Position numbers and translations under genes: made by a program. This document shows, piece by piece, positions 17,930 through 26,034 of a DNA stretch of 64,000 nt; the stretch's first letter is position 1, and each line of letters starts with the position of its first letter. The DNA comes from Sphaerisporangium rhizosphaerae (lineage in GTDB: Bacteria > Actinomycetota > Actinomycetes > Streptosporangiales > Streptosporangiaceae): contig NZ_JBHTCG010000022.1 of assembly GCF_042665155.1 (NCBI RefSeq), positions 62,001 to 126,000 on the forward strand, in the 5' to 3' direction. Under the pieces are notes generated by a model, which ran no database searches, was not told the DNA's origin, and saw nothing but the letters and a program-made list of their open reading frames with translations.

Positions 17930-19120
17930 TCAGCCGGCGGTCAGGGTCCGGGTCTCGCCGATGGCCAGGTCCCACAGGTCGGCGCGGTCGCGTCCGGCGG
18001 CGATCCACGCGGCGCGGGTCTCCTGGACCGGGGCCATCAGCGGCTCGCCGGACAGGACGAACGTCCCCCAGTGCATGGTCGCCATCCGCCGCGCGCCGAC
18101 GTCCTGGCACGCCTGGACGGCCTCGGCCGGGTCGACGTGGGTGACGTGCATGAACCAGCGCGGCTCGTACGCGCCGACCGGCATGAGGGCCAGGTCGATG
18201 CCGGGGTAGCGCTCGCCGATCTGCTTGAAGCGGTCCCCGTAGGCGGTGTCGCCGGCGAAGTAGATCCGCTGCCGCGGCGAGGTCAGCACCCAGCCGCCCC
18301 ACAGCGACTTGCAGGTGTCGAACAGCGTCCTGCGGCTCCAGTGGTGCGCCGGCACGAAGTCGAAGCTCACCTCGCCGATCTGGGCGCTCTCCCACCAGTC
18401 CAGCTCGGTGACGTTGGTGAACCCTCGCTTGGTGAACCAGCTCGCGAGGTTGGCGGGGACGAACACCGGCGTGTGGCGGGGCAGGCGGCGCATCGTCGGG
18501 GCGTCGAGGTGGTCGTAGTGGTTGTGGCTGATCACGACGGCGTCCACCGGCGGCAGGTCGCTCCAGGCGAGCCCGGGCGGGGTGAGCCGCTGGCGCACGC
18601 CGGGGATCTTGCGCGACCACACGGGGTCGGTCAGCACGGTCAGCCCGCCGATGCGCAGCACGTAGGTCGCGTGGCCGACCCAGGTGACGGCCGCGTCCTG
18701 CGCGGCGACAGGCGGCAGGCCGGCCCGCAGGACCGGGATCTGGTCGACGTCGCCGATGTCCGGCCGCAGCCCGCCGTGCCAGGTGACGCTGACGATCTCC
18801 CGGAAGTCGGGGAGCGGGCAGGTCAGCCGGTCCTTGAAGTCGGCCGGGAACCGGCGCGGCGCGGCCGGCCCGCCGGGCGGCGTCGCGGGGTCGTGGGACG
18901 GGGCCGGGCCCGGGCGCGTCGCGGGCTCGTAGGACGGGGTGACGGGCGGGCGCGTCCCCGGGCCCGGGGACGAGGGCGCGCGCCCGGAGAGCGTCGCGGA
19001 GGCGGCCGGCTCCGAGGACGAAGGGGCACGTCCGGGCGACGGCGTGGCGAGCGGGAGCGGCGTGCCGGGCTCACTCGGCTGAACGACCGGGGAGACCTCA
19101 GGACTGACGGTTTGCGACAT
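17930..19120 (-). CDS. MBL-fold metallo-hydrolase (NAPE-PLD/UlaG-like)
   Basis: A 396-residue protein. Residues of about 1-90 are Pro/Ser/Thr-rich and probably disordered; the rest is a metallo-beta-lactamase fold. The metal motif SHNHYDHLD, the later YFAGDTAYG and the MHWGTF segment give the expected ligands. The arrangement VTWVGHATYVLRIGGLTVLTDPVWS is typical of the N-acyl-phosphatidylethanolamine phospholipase D-like group. No hydrophobic signal is evident, so it is probably cytosolic. The substrate is unknown. It stands alone between non-coding stretches. Confidence 0.82.
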   Translation of the reverse strand: MSQTVSPEVSPVVQPSEPGTPLPLATPSPGRAPSSSEPAASATLSGRAPSSPGPGTRPPVTPSYEPATRPGPAPSHDPATPPGGPAAPRRFPADFKDRLTCPLPDFREIVSVTWHGGLRPDIGDVDQIPVLRAGLPPVAAQDAAVTWVGHATYVLRIGGLTVLTDPVWSRKIPGVRQRLTPPGLAWSDLPPVDAVVISHNHYDHLDAPTMRRLPRHTPVFVPANLASWFTKRGFTNVTELDWWESAQIGEVSFDFVPAHHWSRRTLFDTCKSLWGGWVLTSPRQRIYFAGDTAYGDRFKQIGERYPGIDLALMPVGAYEPRWFMHVTHVDPAEAVQACQDVGARRMATMHWGTFVLSGEPLMAPVQETRAAWIAAGRDRADLWDLAIGETRTLTAG

Positions 19121-19306
19121 TCGACCCTCCTGTTCGTCACCGAGTGGAGGCGGGTTGTTTCCAGTTGGGGATCACCACTCTGCTGTCATGATCCCCCGTG
19201 GGCGGAAAACATGCCTCAGCCGACGGAGGTATCCGTCATGTCCTCCCTGGTGCCGACATGGTGGTCGAAAATCTGCTGCTCACCGCAGGTGTGTCGTCCA
19301 GTAACG

Positions 19307-19374
19307 TTCCCGCCTGCGCAGGCTTCCTCCCCGATATGTCATCTACTGACATTCCCGCCGAAGCGGGCTTCCTC
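19307..19374. repeat. Pair of related 23-bp hairpin units
   Basis: TTCCCGCCTGCGCAGGCTTCCTC (19307-19329) and TTCCCGCCGAAGCGGGCTTCCTC (19352-19374) match except in the hairpin centre, where the changes keep pairing. The second forms CCCGC-TTCG-GCGGG on the minus strand directly after the stop of the 19375-19800 gene and could terminate it. Between them, ATGTCA-TCTAC-TGACAT is also an inverted repeat. Two units only, so this is not a CRISPR array. Confidence 0.55.
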
Positions 19375-19800
19375 TCACTCCAGGGTGCGCCTTCGCCATC
19401 GGGCCGGGTGCCTCGGGTATCCGCCCTCGTCCAGATCGGCGAGCCGCTCGAACGGATTCCACGAGGCGTAGTGGCCGCAGACGACCAGGGAGAACCCGGC
19501 CGCCAGCACGTACAGCAGCAGCATGGGCAGGCCGACGCAGAAGGCGTACTGGGTGGCGTGCCGCGCCTCGTGCCGGAGCAGGGCGCCGGTCAGACAGCCC
19601 TCCTCCTGGGCCGTCACCACCACGTTGCCCACGGTGAAGGCCCCCGCGACCGGAAAGCGGATGCGGTACCCGTGCGCGTACAACAGGCCGTGCTCGCCAC
19701 GCCGCACCCGGGCCCGCCCGGCCACGGCGATGAGCAACCCGAGCGGCGTCGACAGGTTGACGTAGTTGACGACCTGCCTCGCCCGGTGCCGACCGCGCAT
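19375..19800 (-). CDS. Small membrane protein with an HExxH zincin-like motif
   Basis: A 141-residue protein starting at ATG 19800. A first hydrophobic segment (STPLGLLIAVAG) is followed by beta-rich VRRGEHGLLYAHGYRIRFPVAGAFTVGNVVV. Then comes LLRHEARHATQYAFC, an HExxH motif with the spacing of a minimal metallopeptidase. A second membrane segment (LPMLLLYVLAAGFSLVV) and an NPFERLADLDEGGY tail end the protein. Similar actinobacterial proteins are annotated only as hypothetical or DUF4157-like. Proteolysis is not established; the motif may be structural. The open frame extends to 19947 but lacks a start signal there. Confidence 0.6.
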   Translation of the reverse strand: MRGRHRARQVVNYVNLSTPLGLLIAVAGRARVRRGEHGLLYAHGYRIRFPVAGAFTVGNVVVTAQEEGCLTGALLRHEARHATQYAFCVGLPMLLLYVLAAGFSLVVCGHYASWNPFERLADLDEGGYPRHPARWRRRTLE

Positions 19801-19814
19801 GCCTCGATTGTCGC

Positions 19815-20348
19815 TCAGCCGCCCGGACGGTGGTAGCGGCCCTGGTGGAACAGCAGCGGCGCGACGTCCCGGGGCAGGTCCGCAGAGACGACGCCGCCCA
19901 CCACGATGGAATGGTCGCCCGCCTCGTGCACGGCCGTCGTCCGGCACTCCAGCGTCGCGATGGCGCTGTCGAACAGGGCCAGTCCGAGCGAGCCGCGCCG
20001 GTGGGACCAGCGGTGGAGCTGCCGTTCCAGCGTGAGGCCGCGGGTGGCGAAGGCCCGCGAGGCGTCCTCCCCGTCCTGGCCGAGAATCGAGATGCCGAAA
20101 ACCCCCGCGTCCAGCACGGCGGCGTGGAATCTGGCGATCTTCTCGACGCAGATCAGCACCAGCAGGGGTTCCAGGGAGACCGAAGAGAAGGAGTTGACCG
20201 TCATGGCGTGGTCGACGCCGCCGGACAGCGTGGTGGCGATGGCGACGCCGGTGGCGAAGCGGCCGGTGACCTTGCGGAAGACCTCTTGATCGAGACGGTT
20301 CTCCGCGGGTCCCTGATGCACGCTGGCCAGCTTATGCGGACATACCAT
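19815..20348 (-). CDS. Flavin reductase-like, FMN-binding split-barrel protein
   Basis: About 177 residues of the flavin reductase/HpaC-like split-barrel family, which reduces FMN or FAD with NAD(P)H for a partner monooxygenase. Visible family features are FRKVTGRFATGVAIATT, the flavin-contacting HAMTVNSFSSVSLEPLLVLICV, and the ending GDHSIVVGGVVSADL. The start is uncertain: ATG 20348, overlapping the DUF6113 gene by 17 bases, or GTG 20321 (MHQGPAENRL). No monooxygenase gene is near, so the partner is unknown. Confidence 0.8.
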   Translation of the reverse strand: MVCPHKLASVHQGPAENRLDQEVFRKVTGRFATGVAIATTLSGGVDHAMTVNSFSSVSLEPLLVLICVEKIARFHAAVLDAGVFGISILGQDGEDASRAFATRGLTLERQLHRWSHRRGSLGLALFDSAIATLECRTTAVHEAGDHSIVVGGVVSADLPRDVAPLLFHQGRYHRPGG

Positions 20349-21234
20349 CCGAGATGTTCATGGGGCGCGCGTTGCCACCGCCGAACGGCCCCGGGCGCAG
20401 CAGCCAGGAGCCCGACGAGGGGATCATCAGGACCGCGACCACCAGGGCGATGGCCCCGCCGCCGAGATACCAGTAGCCGGCCGGCGTGGCCGCCACGATG
20501 AGATCGCCCTCGGGCTGCTTGATCGCGAAGACCAGCGCGATGAGCATCCACCCCATGCCGGTGACGAAGGCGCTCAGCTTGGTGCCCATCAGCCGGCCCG
20601 CCCCGTACAGCAGACCGAACAGGATCAGCGACAGGACGATCGGGACAGGCGGCACGAGATCGCCGATGCCCCACGAGTGCTGCAGGCCGGACACCACGCC
20701 GTAGACGGCACCGAGCACGAACAGCATGCCGTAGGCGGCGCCGGTGACCACGGCACTGGGCTCGGCCTCCGGCGGGTACCCCTCCCGCCACCTCTCGGTC
20801 CAGGACTCGGCCCCCTGCGGCCACTCCCCCTGCACCGCGACCCCACCGACGGGCCCTTGACCACCAGGAGGAACCCACGCTCCCCCGGGCCCACCCGTGG
20901 GGACATGAACATCTCCCGGACCGCCGCCCGGAACGCCGGGGGTGCCCGGGGTGCCGGGGGTGCCGGGGGTGCCGGGGGTGCCGGGGCCGTCGGGGCCGTC
21001 GGGGACGGGGTGGGGAGTGTCGCCCCCTGAGTGGCCGCCCGCACGCGCCACGTCGGCCTCAGCCTGATCACCGGACCGCAGGACGTCGGCGTCAGCCCGG
21101 TCGCCCGCACGCGGCACGTCGGCGTCGGCCCGGGCGCCGGAGCGCAGGACGTCGGCCTCGGCCCGGTCGCCGGGGCGGCGGGCATCGGCCCTGGCCTGGC
21201 GCGATGGGTCGGCCTTGTCCTGCTCTTCGTCCAT
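20332..21234 (-). CDS. DUF6113-like membrane protein with repetitive N-terminus
   Basis: A 300-residue protein. The first 150 residues are low-complexity: five or six charged repeats of the form R-A-[GD]-x-R-A-[ED]-A-D-V, then a GTP/PGT-rich stretch. The C-terminal 150 residues have about four membrane helices (AAYGMLFVLGAVYGVVSGL, VPIVLSLILFGLLYGAG, MGWMLIALVFAI, GGGAIALVVAVLMI). A membrane protein of this sort commonly follows mshB in actinobacteria. The gene starts 10 bases after the mshB stop, but it has its own -10-like TAGCCT just before the ATG. Function unknown. Confidence 0.72.
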   Translation of the reverse strand: MDEEQDKADPSRQARADARRPGDRAEADVLRSGARADADVPRAGDRADADVLRSGDQAEADVARAGGHSGGDTPHPVPDGPDGPGTPGTPGTPGTPGTPGVPGGGPGDVHVPTGGPGGAWVPPGGQGPVGGVAVQGEWPQGAESWTERWREGYPPEAEPSAVVTGAAYGMLFVLGAVYGVVSGLQHSWGIGDLVPPVPIVLSLILFGLLYGAGRLMGTKLSAFVTGMGWMLIALVFAIKQPEGDLIVAATPAGYWYLGGGAIALVVAVLMIPSSGSWLLRPGPFGGGNARPMNISDGMSA

Positions 21235-21240
21235 GTTCCG

Positions 21241-21246
21241 AAGGCT
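21241..21246 (-). promoter_or_regulatory. -10 element of the DUF6113 gene, identical to that of mshB
   Basis: The minus-strand sequence GGCTAGCCTTCGG stands just before the ATG at 21234 and contains TAGCCT with six bases to the ATG. The same 13 bases precede mshB. Both genes therefore look leaderless and similarly expressed. Confidence 0.45.
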
Positions 21247-22150
21247 AGCCGATGCCCGCGAAGAGATCGTCTTCGCGGTCGCCCGGCTCGCCGAGCCCGC
21301 CCTCCTCCTCCGGCAGCGCCCGCCCCGCCGGGCCGCGGACGCCGGCCGTGAGGATGTAGTGCTCGACGCCGAGCGCTCCCTCGCCGGCCTTCTGGGACAC
21401 CACGAACCACGGCGCGGTGAGGTCGATCTGGGAGCGGTGGGCCCGCATGGCCTCCAGCTTGGCCGGGCCGTACGCGCGGGCGTCGATCACCGTGGTGATC
21501 TCGGAGTCCGCGGACCCGAAGGGGATGTCCTCCACATCGTCGGCGAAGAACTCGACGCCGGCCTCGCGCATCGCCTCGCCGACCTTGCGCAGGGACGACT
21601 TGGACATGGCCGTGATGTAGAACTTCGCGACCTGCCAGGGCTCGCCCTCGCCGAAGGAGGCGTCGGCGGCCAGCTCGAAGGCCCGCCAGGCGACGCGGTG
21701 AGCCTGGATGTGGTCAGGGTGGCCGTAGAAGCCGTTCTCGTCGTAGGTCACCAGCACCTGCGGCCGGACCTCGCGGATGGTCTTCACCAGCTCGCCGGCC
21801 GCCTCGTCGAGATCGGCACGCCAGAAACAGGAGGGGTTGTCGTTGGTGGGTTCGCCCATCATGCCGGAGTCGCGCCAGCGGCCGGCGCCGCCGAGGAAAC
21901 GGTGGTCTTCGACGCCCAGCGCCTTGCAGGCGGCCTCGAGCTCGCCGATGCGGTGCTCGCCGAGCCGGTCTTCCTTGCCGGCGGCGAGATGGGCCAGATC
22001 GGGCACGACGATCTCACCCTCTTCGCCGAGGGTGCAGGTGACCAAGGTGACATGGGCGCCCTCGGCGGCGTACTTCGCCATCGTGGCGCCCGTGCCGCTG
22101 GTCTCGTCGTCGGGGTGGGCGTGCACGAGCAGCAATCGACGATCTGTCAT
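21245..22150 (-). CDS. mshB: Mycothiol biosynthesis deacetylase MshB
   Basis: A 301-residue zinc deacetylase that removes acetate from GlcNAc-Ins, the third step in making mycothiol, the main low-molecular-weight thiol of actinobacteria. The zinc motif is VHAHPDDE with His12 and Asp15; the third ligand is in YGHPDHIQAH. TCTLGEEGEI, FLGGAGRWRDSGM and VTYDENGFYGHPDH are characteristic of MshB rather than of the amidase Mca. The C-terminal HRSQIDLTAPWF is also typical. It is divergent from an S9 peptidase gene. A -10 box TAGCCT lies six bases before the ATG, so the mRNA is probably leaderless. Confidence 0.9.
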   Translation of the reverse strand: MTDRRLLLVHAHPDDETSGTGATMAKYAAEGAHVTLVTCTLGEEGEIVVPDLAHLAAGKEDRLGEHRIGELEAACKALGVEDHRFLGGAGRWRDSGMMGEPTNDNPSCFWRADLDEAAGELVKTIREVRPQVLVTYDENGFYGHPDHIQAHRVAWRAFELAADASFGEGEPWQVAKFYITAMSKSSLRKVGEAMREAGVEFFADDVEDIPFGSADSEITTVIDARAYGPAKLEAMRAHRSQIDLTAPWFVVSQKAGEGALGVEHYILTAGVRGPAGRALPEEEGGLGEPGDREDDLFAGIG

Positions 22151-22156
22151 GCCCGA

Positions 22157-22162
22157 AGGCTA
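22157..22162 (-). promoter_or_regulatory. -10 element of mshB
   Basis: The minus strand reads GGCTAGCCTTCGG just before the ATG at 22150; TAGCCT is six bases from the start codon. The sequence is identical in the 13 bases to that before the next gene, which suggests a shared promoter type or a duplicated promoter. Confidence 0.5.
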
Positions 22163-22217
22163 GCCAACCCGACCGACAGAACGGCGATGCCCTGAGCCCA
22201 CCTGGCAGGATGAGGGC

Positions 22218-24281
22218 ATGAGTGAGAGCTTTCCCCGTCTTTACGCAAGGACCCGCCGTTTCACGCTGGGAGCGCCCCGTGGGTTCACGATCTCCCCTGA
22301 CGGCGGCCGTGTCGCCTTCCTGCGCAGCCGGTCGGGCACCGACCCCGTGACGTGCCTGTGGGAGCTCGACCTCACCTCCCGCGCCGAGCGCCTGGTGGTG
22401 GACCCCGCCGACCTCGGCGCCGCCGACGAGGACCTGCCGGCCGAGGAGCGGGCCCGGCGCGAGCGGGCCAGGGAGCAGGCGGGCGGCGTCGTCGCCTACG
22501 CCACCGACGCCGCCGTGACCTCGGCGGCGTTCGCGCTGTCCGGCGGGCTCTACCTCGCCGACCTGCCGTCGGGCACGGTGCGCCGGCTCGAAACGCCCGG
22601 GCCGGTGATCGACCCGCGCCTGTCCCCCGACGGCTCCACGGTCGCGTACGTGACCGGCGGCGCGCTGCGCGTGCAGGAGGTCGCCACCGGCGCCGACCGC
22701 GCGCTGGCCGCGCCCGAGGCCGAGAACGTCACCTACGGCCTGGCCGAGTTCATCGCCGCCGAGGAGCTCGACCGCATGCGCGGCCACTGGTGGTCGCCTG
22801 ACGGCACGGCGCTGCTGGCCGAACGCGCCGACGAGTCGCCCGTCCAGGTGTGGCACATCGCCGATCCGGCCAACCCCGGCCGCACCCCCACCGCCGTCGC
22901 CTATCCCGCCGCCGGCACGGCCAACGCGACGGTGGAGCTGGTGATCCTCGGGCTGGACGGCTCGCGCGTGCCCGTCCCGTTCGAGGACGAGTACCTGGTG
23001 AACGCCTCCTGGGACCGCTTCGGGCCGTCGATCGTCACCATGCCCCGCGACCAGAAGGCGATCAGGCTCTGGTCCGTCGACCCGGCCACCGGAGCGGCCA
23101 CGCTCGTGCGCGAGGACACCGACGAGGCGTGGGTGGACGTCGTCGGCGGGGTCCCCGCGCGGCTGGGGGACGGCACGCTGGTGTGGGTGGCCGACGCCGA
23201 CGGCGGACGGCGCCTGATCGTCGGCGACGCCCCGGTGACCCCGCCGACCCTGCAGGTGCGGGACGTGCTCGGCGTCGACGGCGGCACCGTGCTGTTCCGC
23301 GCGAGCGGCGACCCGACCGAGATCCACCTGTGGACGTGGTCGGCCGGCGCGATCACCCCGCTCACCACCGAGCCCGGCGTGCACAACGGCCGGCTCACCG
23401 CGGGCACCCTGCTCATCGCCTCCCAGACCCTGGACGGTCCGGGCACCACCGTCCAAATCCGGCGCGGCGAGCAGCGCCTGCACATCGCCTCGCTGGCCGA
23501 GCGTCCCCGGCTGGAGCCGCGCGTCTCACTGGTGCGCACGGGTGAGCGCGACCTGGCCACCGCCGTCCTGTTGCCCAGCGGGCACGTGCCCGGCTCGCGG
23601 CGGCTGCCCGTCCTGATGGACCCCTACGGCGGGCCGCACGCGCAGCGCGTCATGGCCAACGGCCGCATCTTCCTGGAGCCGCAGTGGTTCGCCGACCAGG
23701 GCTTCGCGGTGATCGTGGCCGACGGCCGCGGCACGCCGGGCCGCGGGCCGGCGTTCGAGCGCGAGATCCTGCACAACGTGCCGGGCCCGGTGCTCGAAGA
23801 CCAGGTGGACGCGCTGCACGGCGCCGCCCGGCTCTACCCCGACGACCTGGACCTGGACCGGGTCGCCATCAAGGGCTGGTCGTTCGGCGGCTACCTGGCG
23901 GCGCTGGCCGTGCTGCGCCGCCCTGATGTGTTCCACGCGGCCATCGCCGGCGCCCCGGTCACCGACTGGAGCCTGTACGACACCGCCTACACCGAGCGGT
24001 ACCTCGGCCACCCCGCCGAGCGGCCGGAGGTGTACGAGCAGACCTCGCTGATGCCCGACGCCGAGAAGTTGTCCCGGCCGCTGCTGCTCATCCACGGCCT
24101 GGCCGACGACAACGTGGTGGCGGCCCACACGCTGCGCCTGTCGTCGGCGCTGCTGGCCGCGGGGCGTCCGCACATCGTGCTGCCGCTGTCGGGCGTCACT
24201 CACATGACCCCGCAGGAGGTCGTCGCGGAGAACCTCCTGCACCTCCAGGTCGACTTCCTCAAGAAGTCCCTGGGCGCCTGA
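22218..24281 (+). CDS. S9-family prolyl oligopeptidase / dipeptidyl peptidase
   Basis: A 687-residue cytosolic serine peptidase. The N-terminal 400 residues are a beta-propeller (FTISPDGGRVAFLRSRSG; LSPDGSTVAYV), followed by an alpha/beta hydrolase domain. Catalytic Ser555 is in KGWSFGGY, the aspartate is in HGLADDNV (630/631) and His662 is in SGVTHMT. The acidic EFIAAEELDR motif, which binds the free N-terminus in DPP IV-type enzymes, is present and favours dipeptidyl peptidase activity. No signal peptide is seen. CAGGAT six bases before the ATG suggests a leaderless mRNA. It is divergent from mshB, and a strong terminator follows. Confidence 0.87.
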   Translation: MSESFPRLYARTRRFTLGAPRGFTISPDGGRVAFLRSRSGTDPVTCLWELDLTSRAERLVVDPADLGAADEDLPAEERARRERAREQAGGVVAYATDAAVTSAAFALSGGLYLADLPSGTVRRLETPGPVIDPRLSPDGSTVAYVTGGALRVQEVATGADRALAAPEAENVTYGLAEFIAAEELDRMRGHWWSPDGTALLAERADESPVQVWHIADPANPGRTPTAVAYPAAGTANATVELVILGLDGSRVPVPFEDEYLVNASWDRFGPSIVTMPRDQKAIRLWSVDPATGAATLVREDTDEAWVDVVGGVPARLGDGTLVWVADADGGRRLIVGDAPVTPPTLQVRDVLGVDGGTVLFRASGDPTEIHLWTWSAGAITPLTTEPGVHNGRLTAGTLLIASQTLDGPGTTVQIRRGEQRLHIASLAERPRLEPRVSLVRTGERDLATAVLLPSGHVPGSRRLPVLMDPYGGPHAQRVMANGRIFLEPQWFADQGFAVIVADGRGTPGRGPAFEREILHNVPGPVLEDQVDALHGAARLYPDDLDLDRVAIKGWSFGGYLAALAVLRRPDVFHAAIAGAPVTDWSLYDTAYTERYLGHPAERPEVYEQTSLMPDAEKLSRPLLLIHGLADDNVVAAHTLRLSSALLAAGRPHIVLPLSGVTHMTPQEVVAENLLHLQVDFLKKSLGA

Positions 24282-24289
24282 CCCCGTGG

Positions 24290-24332
24290 CCGCCGGGCGG
24301 GCCCTCCCCCGGAAAGGGGGCCTGCCCGGCGG
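24290..24332 (+). terminator. Terminator of the S9 peptidase gene
   Basis: An almost perfect GC stem, GCCGGGCGGGCCCTCCCCC against GGGGGCCTGCCCGGC with a GGAAA loop, follows the stop codon by a few bases. A second short hairpin, CCCTCCGG-TCT-CCGGAGGG, follows at 24336-24354. The rest of the gap to 24570 holds the pectinesterase promoter region. Confidence 0.8.
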
Positions 24333-24569
24333 AATCCCTCCGGTCTCCGGAGGGAGTGCCGCACCGGCGTCACGACGACTCCGGCGATGAACGTTTCGCC
24401 CGCCGTGGACGGTGACCGGGCGCGCGTCCGTACTTAAAACCGCAGCTAGCACGCCGGGAGATGGATCCCTCCCGCGGAGTGACGTGCCGTTACTTTGTTG
24501 ACTAACCCAATTTAATCGGCTTAGCTCCCCCCGCGCCTCCGACTTCGCAGGGAAAGGGGTACAGGCCAC

Positions 24570-25940
24570 ATGATGCTGAAGCGGTTGCTGTCGGCCGGCG
24601 GAGCGCTGGCCGCCGTATGTTCGGCCTCGGTCCTGCTGCCGCCGCACGCGTCGGCCGCGGCAGGATGCCGGGTGTCCTACGCCATCACCGCGCAGTGGGG
24701 CTACGGGTTCAGCGCGGACGTCACGATCACCAACCTGGGCGATCCCATCTCCGGCTGGCAGCTGAAGTGGTCCTTCGACGCCGGCCAGACCGTCCTCCAG
24801 GGATGGAACGCCTCCATCACCCAGAGCGGCGGCGACGTGACCGCCTCCAACGTCTCCTACAACGGGTCACTGGCCACCGGGGCCTCCACCGCCTTCGGCT
24901 TCAACGGAACCTCGACCGGTTCCAACCCCGTCCCCGCGGCCTTCACCCTCAACGGCACCGCCTGCACCGGCTCGCCCACCACCCCGACCCCGACGCCCAC
25001 CCCCACGCCGACACCCACGCCGACACCCACGCCGACGCCCACCCCCTCGCCAGGCGGTCAGCCGACCGTGGCGTCGGACGGCACCGGGAAGTACCGGACC
25101 GTGCAGGCGGCCATCAACGCCGTCCCGTCGAACAACACCAGCAGGGTCACCATCACCATCAAGCCCGGCACCTACCGTGAGATCGTCACGGTGAACAAGC
25201 CGTACGTCACCCTGCAGGGCCTGGGCTCCTCGCCCGCGAACACCGTGATCGTGAACAACCGGTCGGCGGCCGGCAGCGGCGGCACCTTCAGCAGCTACAC
25301 CGCCATCGTGTCCGCCCGCGACTTCACCGCGACCAACCTGACCGTCTCCAACGACTACACCGAGAACGGCAGCACGGTCGACCAGCAGGCCGTCGCGTTG
25401 CGCCTGGACTCCGACCGCACGACCCTGACGAACGTCCGGCTGCTCGGCGACCAGGACACCCTGCTGGTCAACGACTCCGCCCGCGCGTACGTCAGAGGCT
25501 CCTACGTCGAGGGCACGGTCGACTTCATCTTCGGCGGCGGCACCGCCGTGTTCGACAACTGCGACATCTACGAGAAGCGCAGCACCGGCGGTCCGCTCAC
25601 CGCGGCCCGCACCGCGGCCTCCAAGACCTACGGCCTGCTGATCTACAAGTCCCGGATCACCGGCGCCACCGGCAACACCACCAACCTGGGACGGCCCTGG
25701 GGGCCCGACGCCCAGGTGCTCTACCGGGAGTCCTCGCTCAGCGCGACCATCAAGACCGCGCAGCCCTGGACCGACATGTCCGGCAACTCATGGAAGACCG
25801 CGCGGTTCCTCGAATACCGGAACACCGGCGCGGGGGCCGGGACGAACTCCAACCGTCCCCAGCTCGCCGACTCCCAGGCGGCCAACTACACCCCGCAGCG
25901 GTATCTCGCCGGATCCGACGGCTGGAACCCCATCGGCTGA
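24570..25940 (+). CDS. Secreted pectinesterase with a CBM2 cellulose-binding module
   Basis: A 456-residue secreted modular enzyme. A signal peptide (to about residue 30, PHASAAA) is followed by a family 2 carbohydrate-binding module (about 32-132, with aromatic residues and ACTG/CRVS cysteines). A pure Thr-Pro linker (about 138-160) leads to a CE8 pectin methylesterase domain. The active-site residues are in QQAVALRL, LGDQDTLL, GTVDFIFGG and LGRPWG. It would demethylate pectin while anchored to plant-wall cellulose. A GGAAAGGGG site precedes the ATG. The promoter region (24430-24560) is AT-richer than its surroundings, but I could not assign an operator. Confidence 0.92.
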   Translation: MMLKRLLSAGGALAAVCSASVLLPPHASAAAGCRVSYAITAQWGYGFSADVTITNLGDPISGWQLKWSFDAGQTVLQGWNASITQSGGDVTASNVSYNGSLATGASTAFGFNGTSTGSNPVPAAFTLNGTACTGSPTTPTPTPTPTPTPTPTPTPTPTPSPGGQPTVASDGTGKYRTVQAAINAVPSNNTSRVTITIKPGTYREIVTVNKPYVTLQGLGSSPANTVIVNNRSAAGSGGTFSSYTAIVSARDFTATNLTVSNDYTENGSTVDQQAVALRLDSDRTTLTNVRLLGDQDTLLVNDSARAYVRGSYVEGTVDFIFGGGTAVFDNCDIYEKRSTGGPLTAARTAASKTYGLLIYKSRITGATGNTTNLGRPWGPDAQVLYRESSLSATIKTAQPWTDMSGNSWKTARFLEYRNTGAGAGTNSNRPQLADSQAANYTPQRYLAGSDGWNPIG

Positions 25941-26003
25941 CCGGAGAACCCGCGGACGGCTCCCGGCGGGGCGGCGGGCATCGCCGCGCCGGGCAGGAGA
26001 TCA

Positions 26004-26034
26004 CCCGGTGACCGGACCGCCCCCGGTCACCGGG
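26004..26034. terminator. Bidirectional terminator between convergent genes
   Basis: CCCGGTGACCGG and CCGGTCACCGGG form a perfect 12-bp stem with a 7-base loop. It sits after the pectinesterase stop and overlaps the last codons of the convergent ABC exporter gene, so it can serve both. Confidence 0.75.

Noticed and set aside
19307..19374. CRISPR array
   Set aside because: Only two units, the repeats differ in the hairpin centre, there is a single 22-base spacer, and no cas gene is in the window.
22014..23483. Minus-strand frame opposite the S9 peptidase
   Set aside because: The plus-strand frame contains a complete catalytic triad and propeller motifs; the minus-strand product is His/Arg/Gly-rich without domains.
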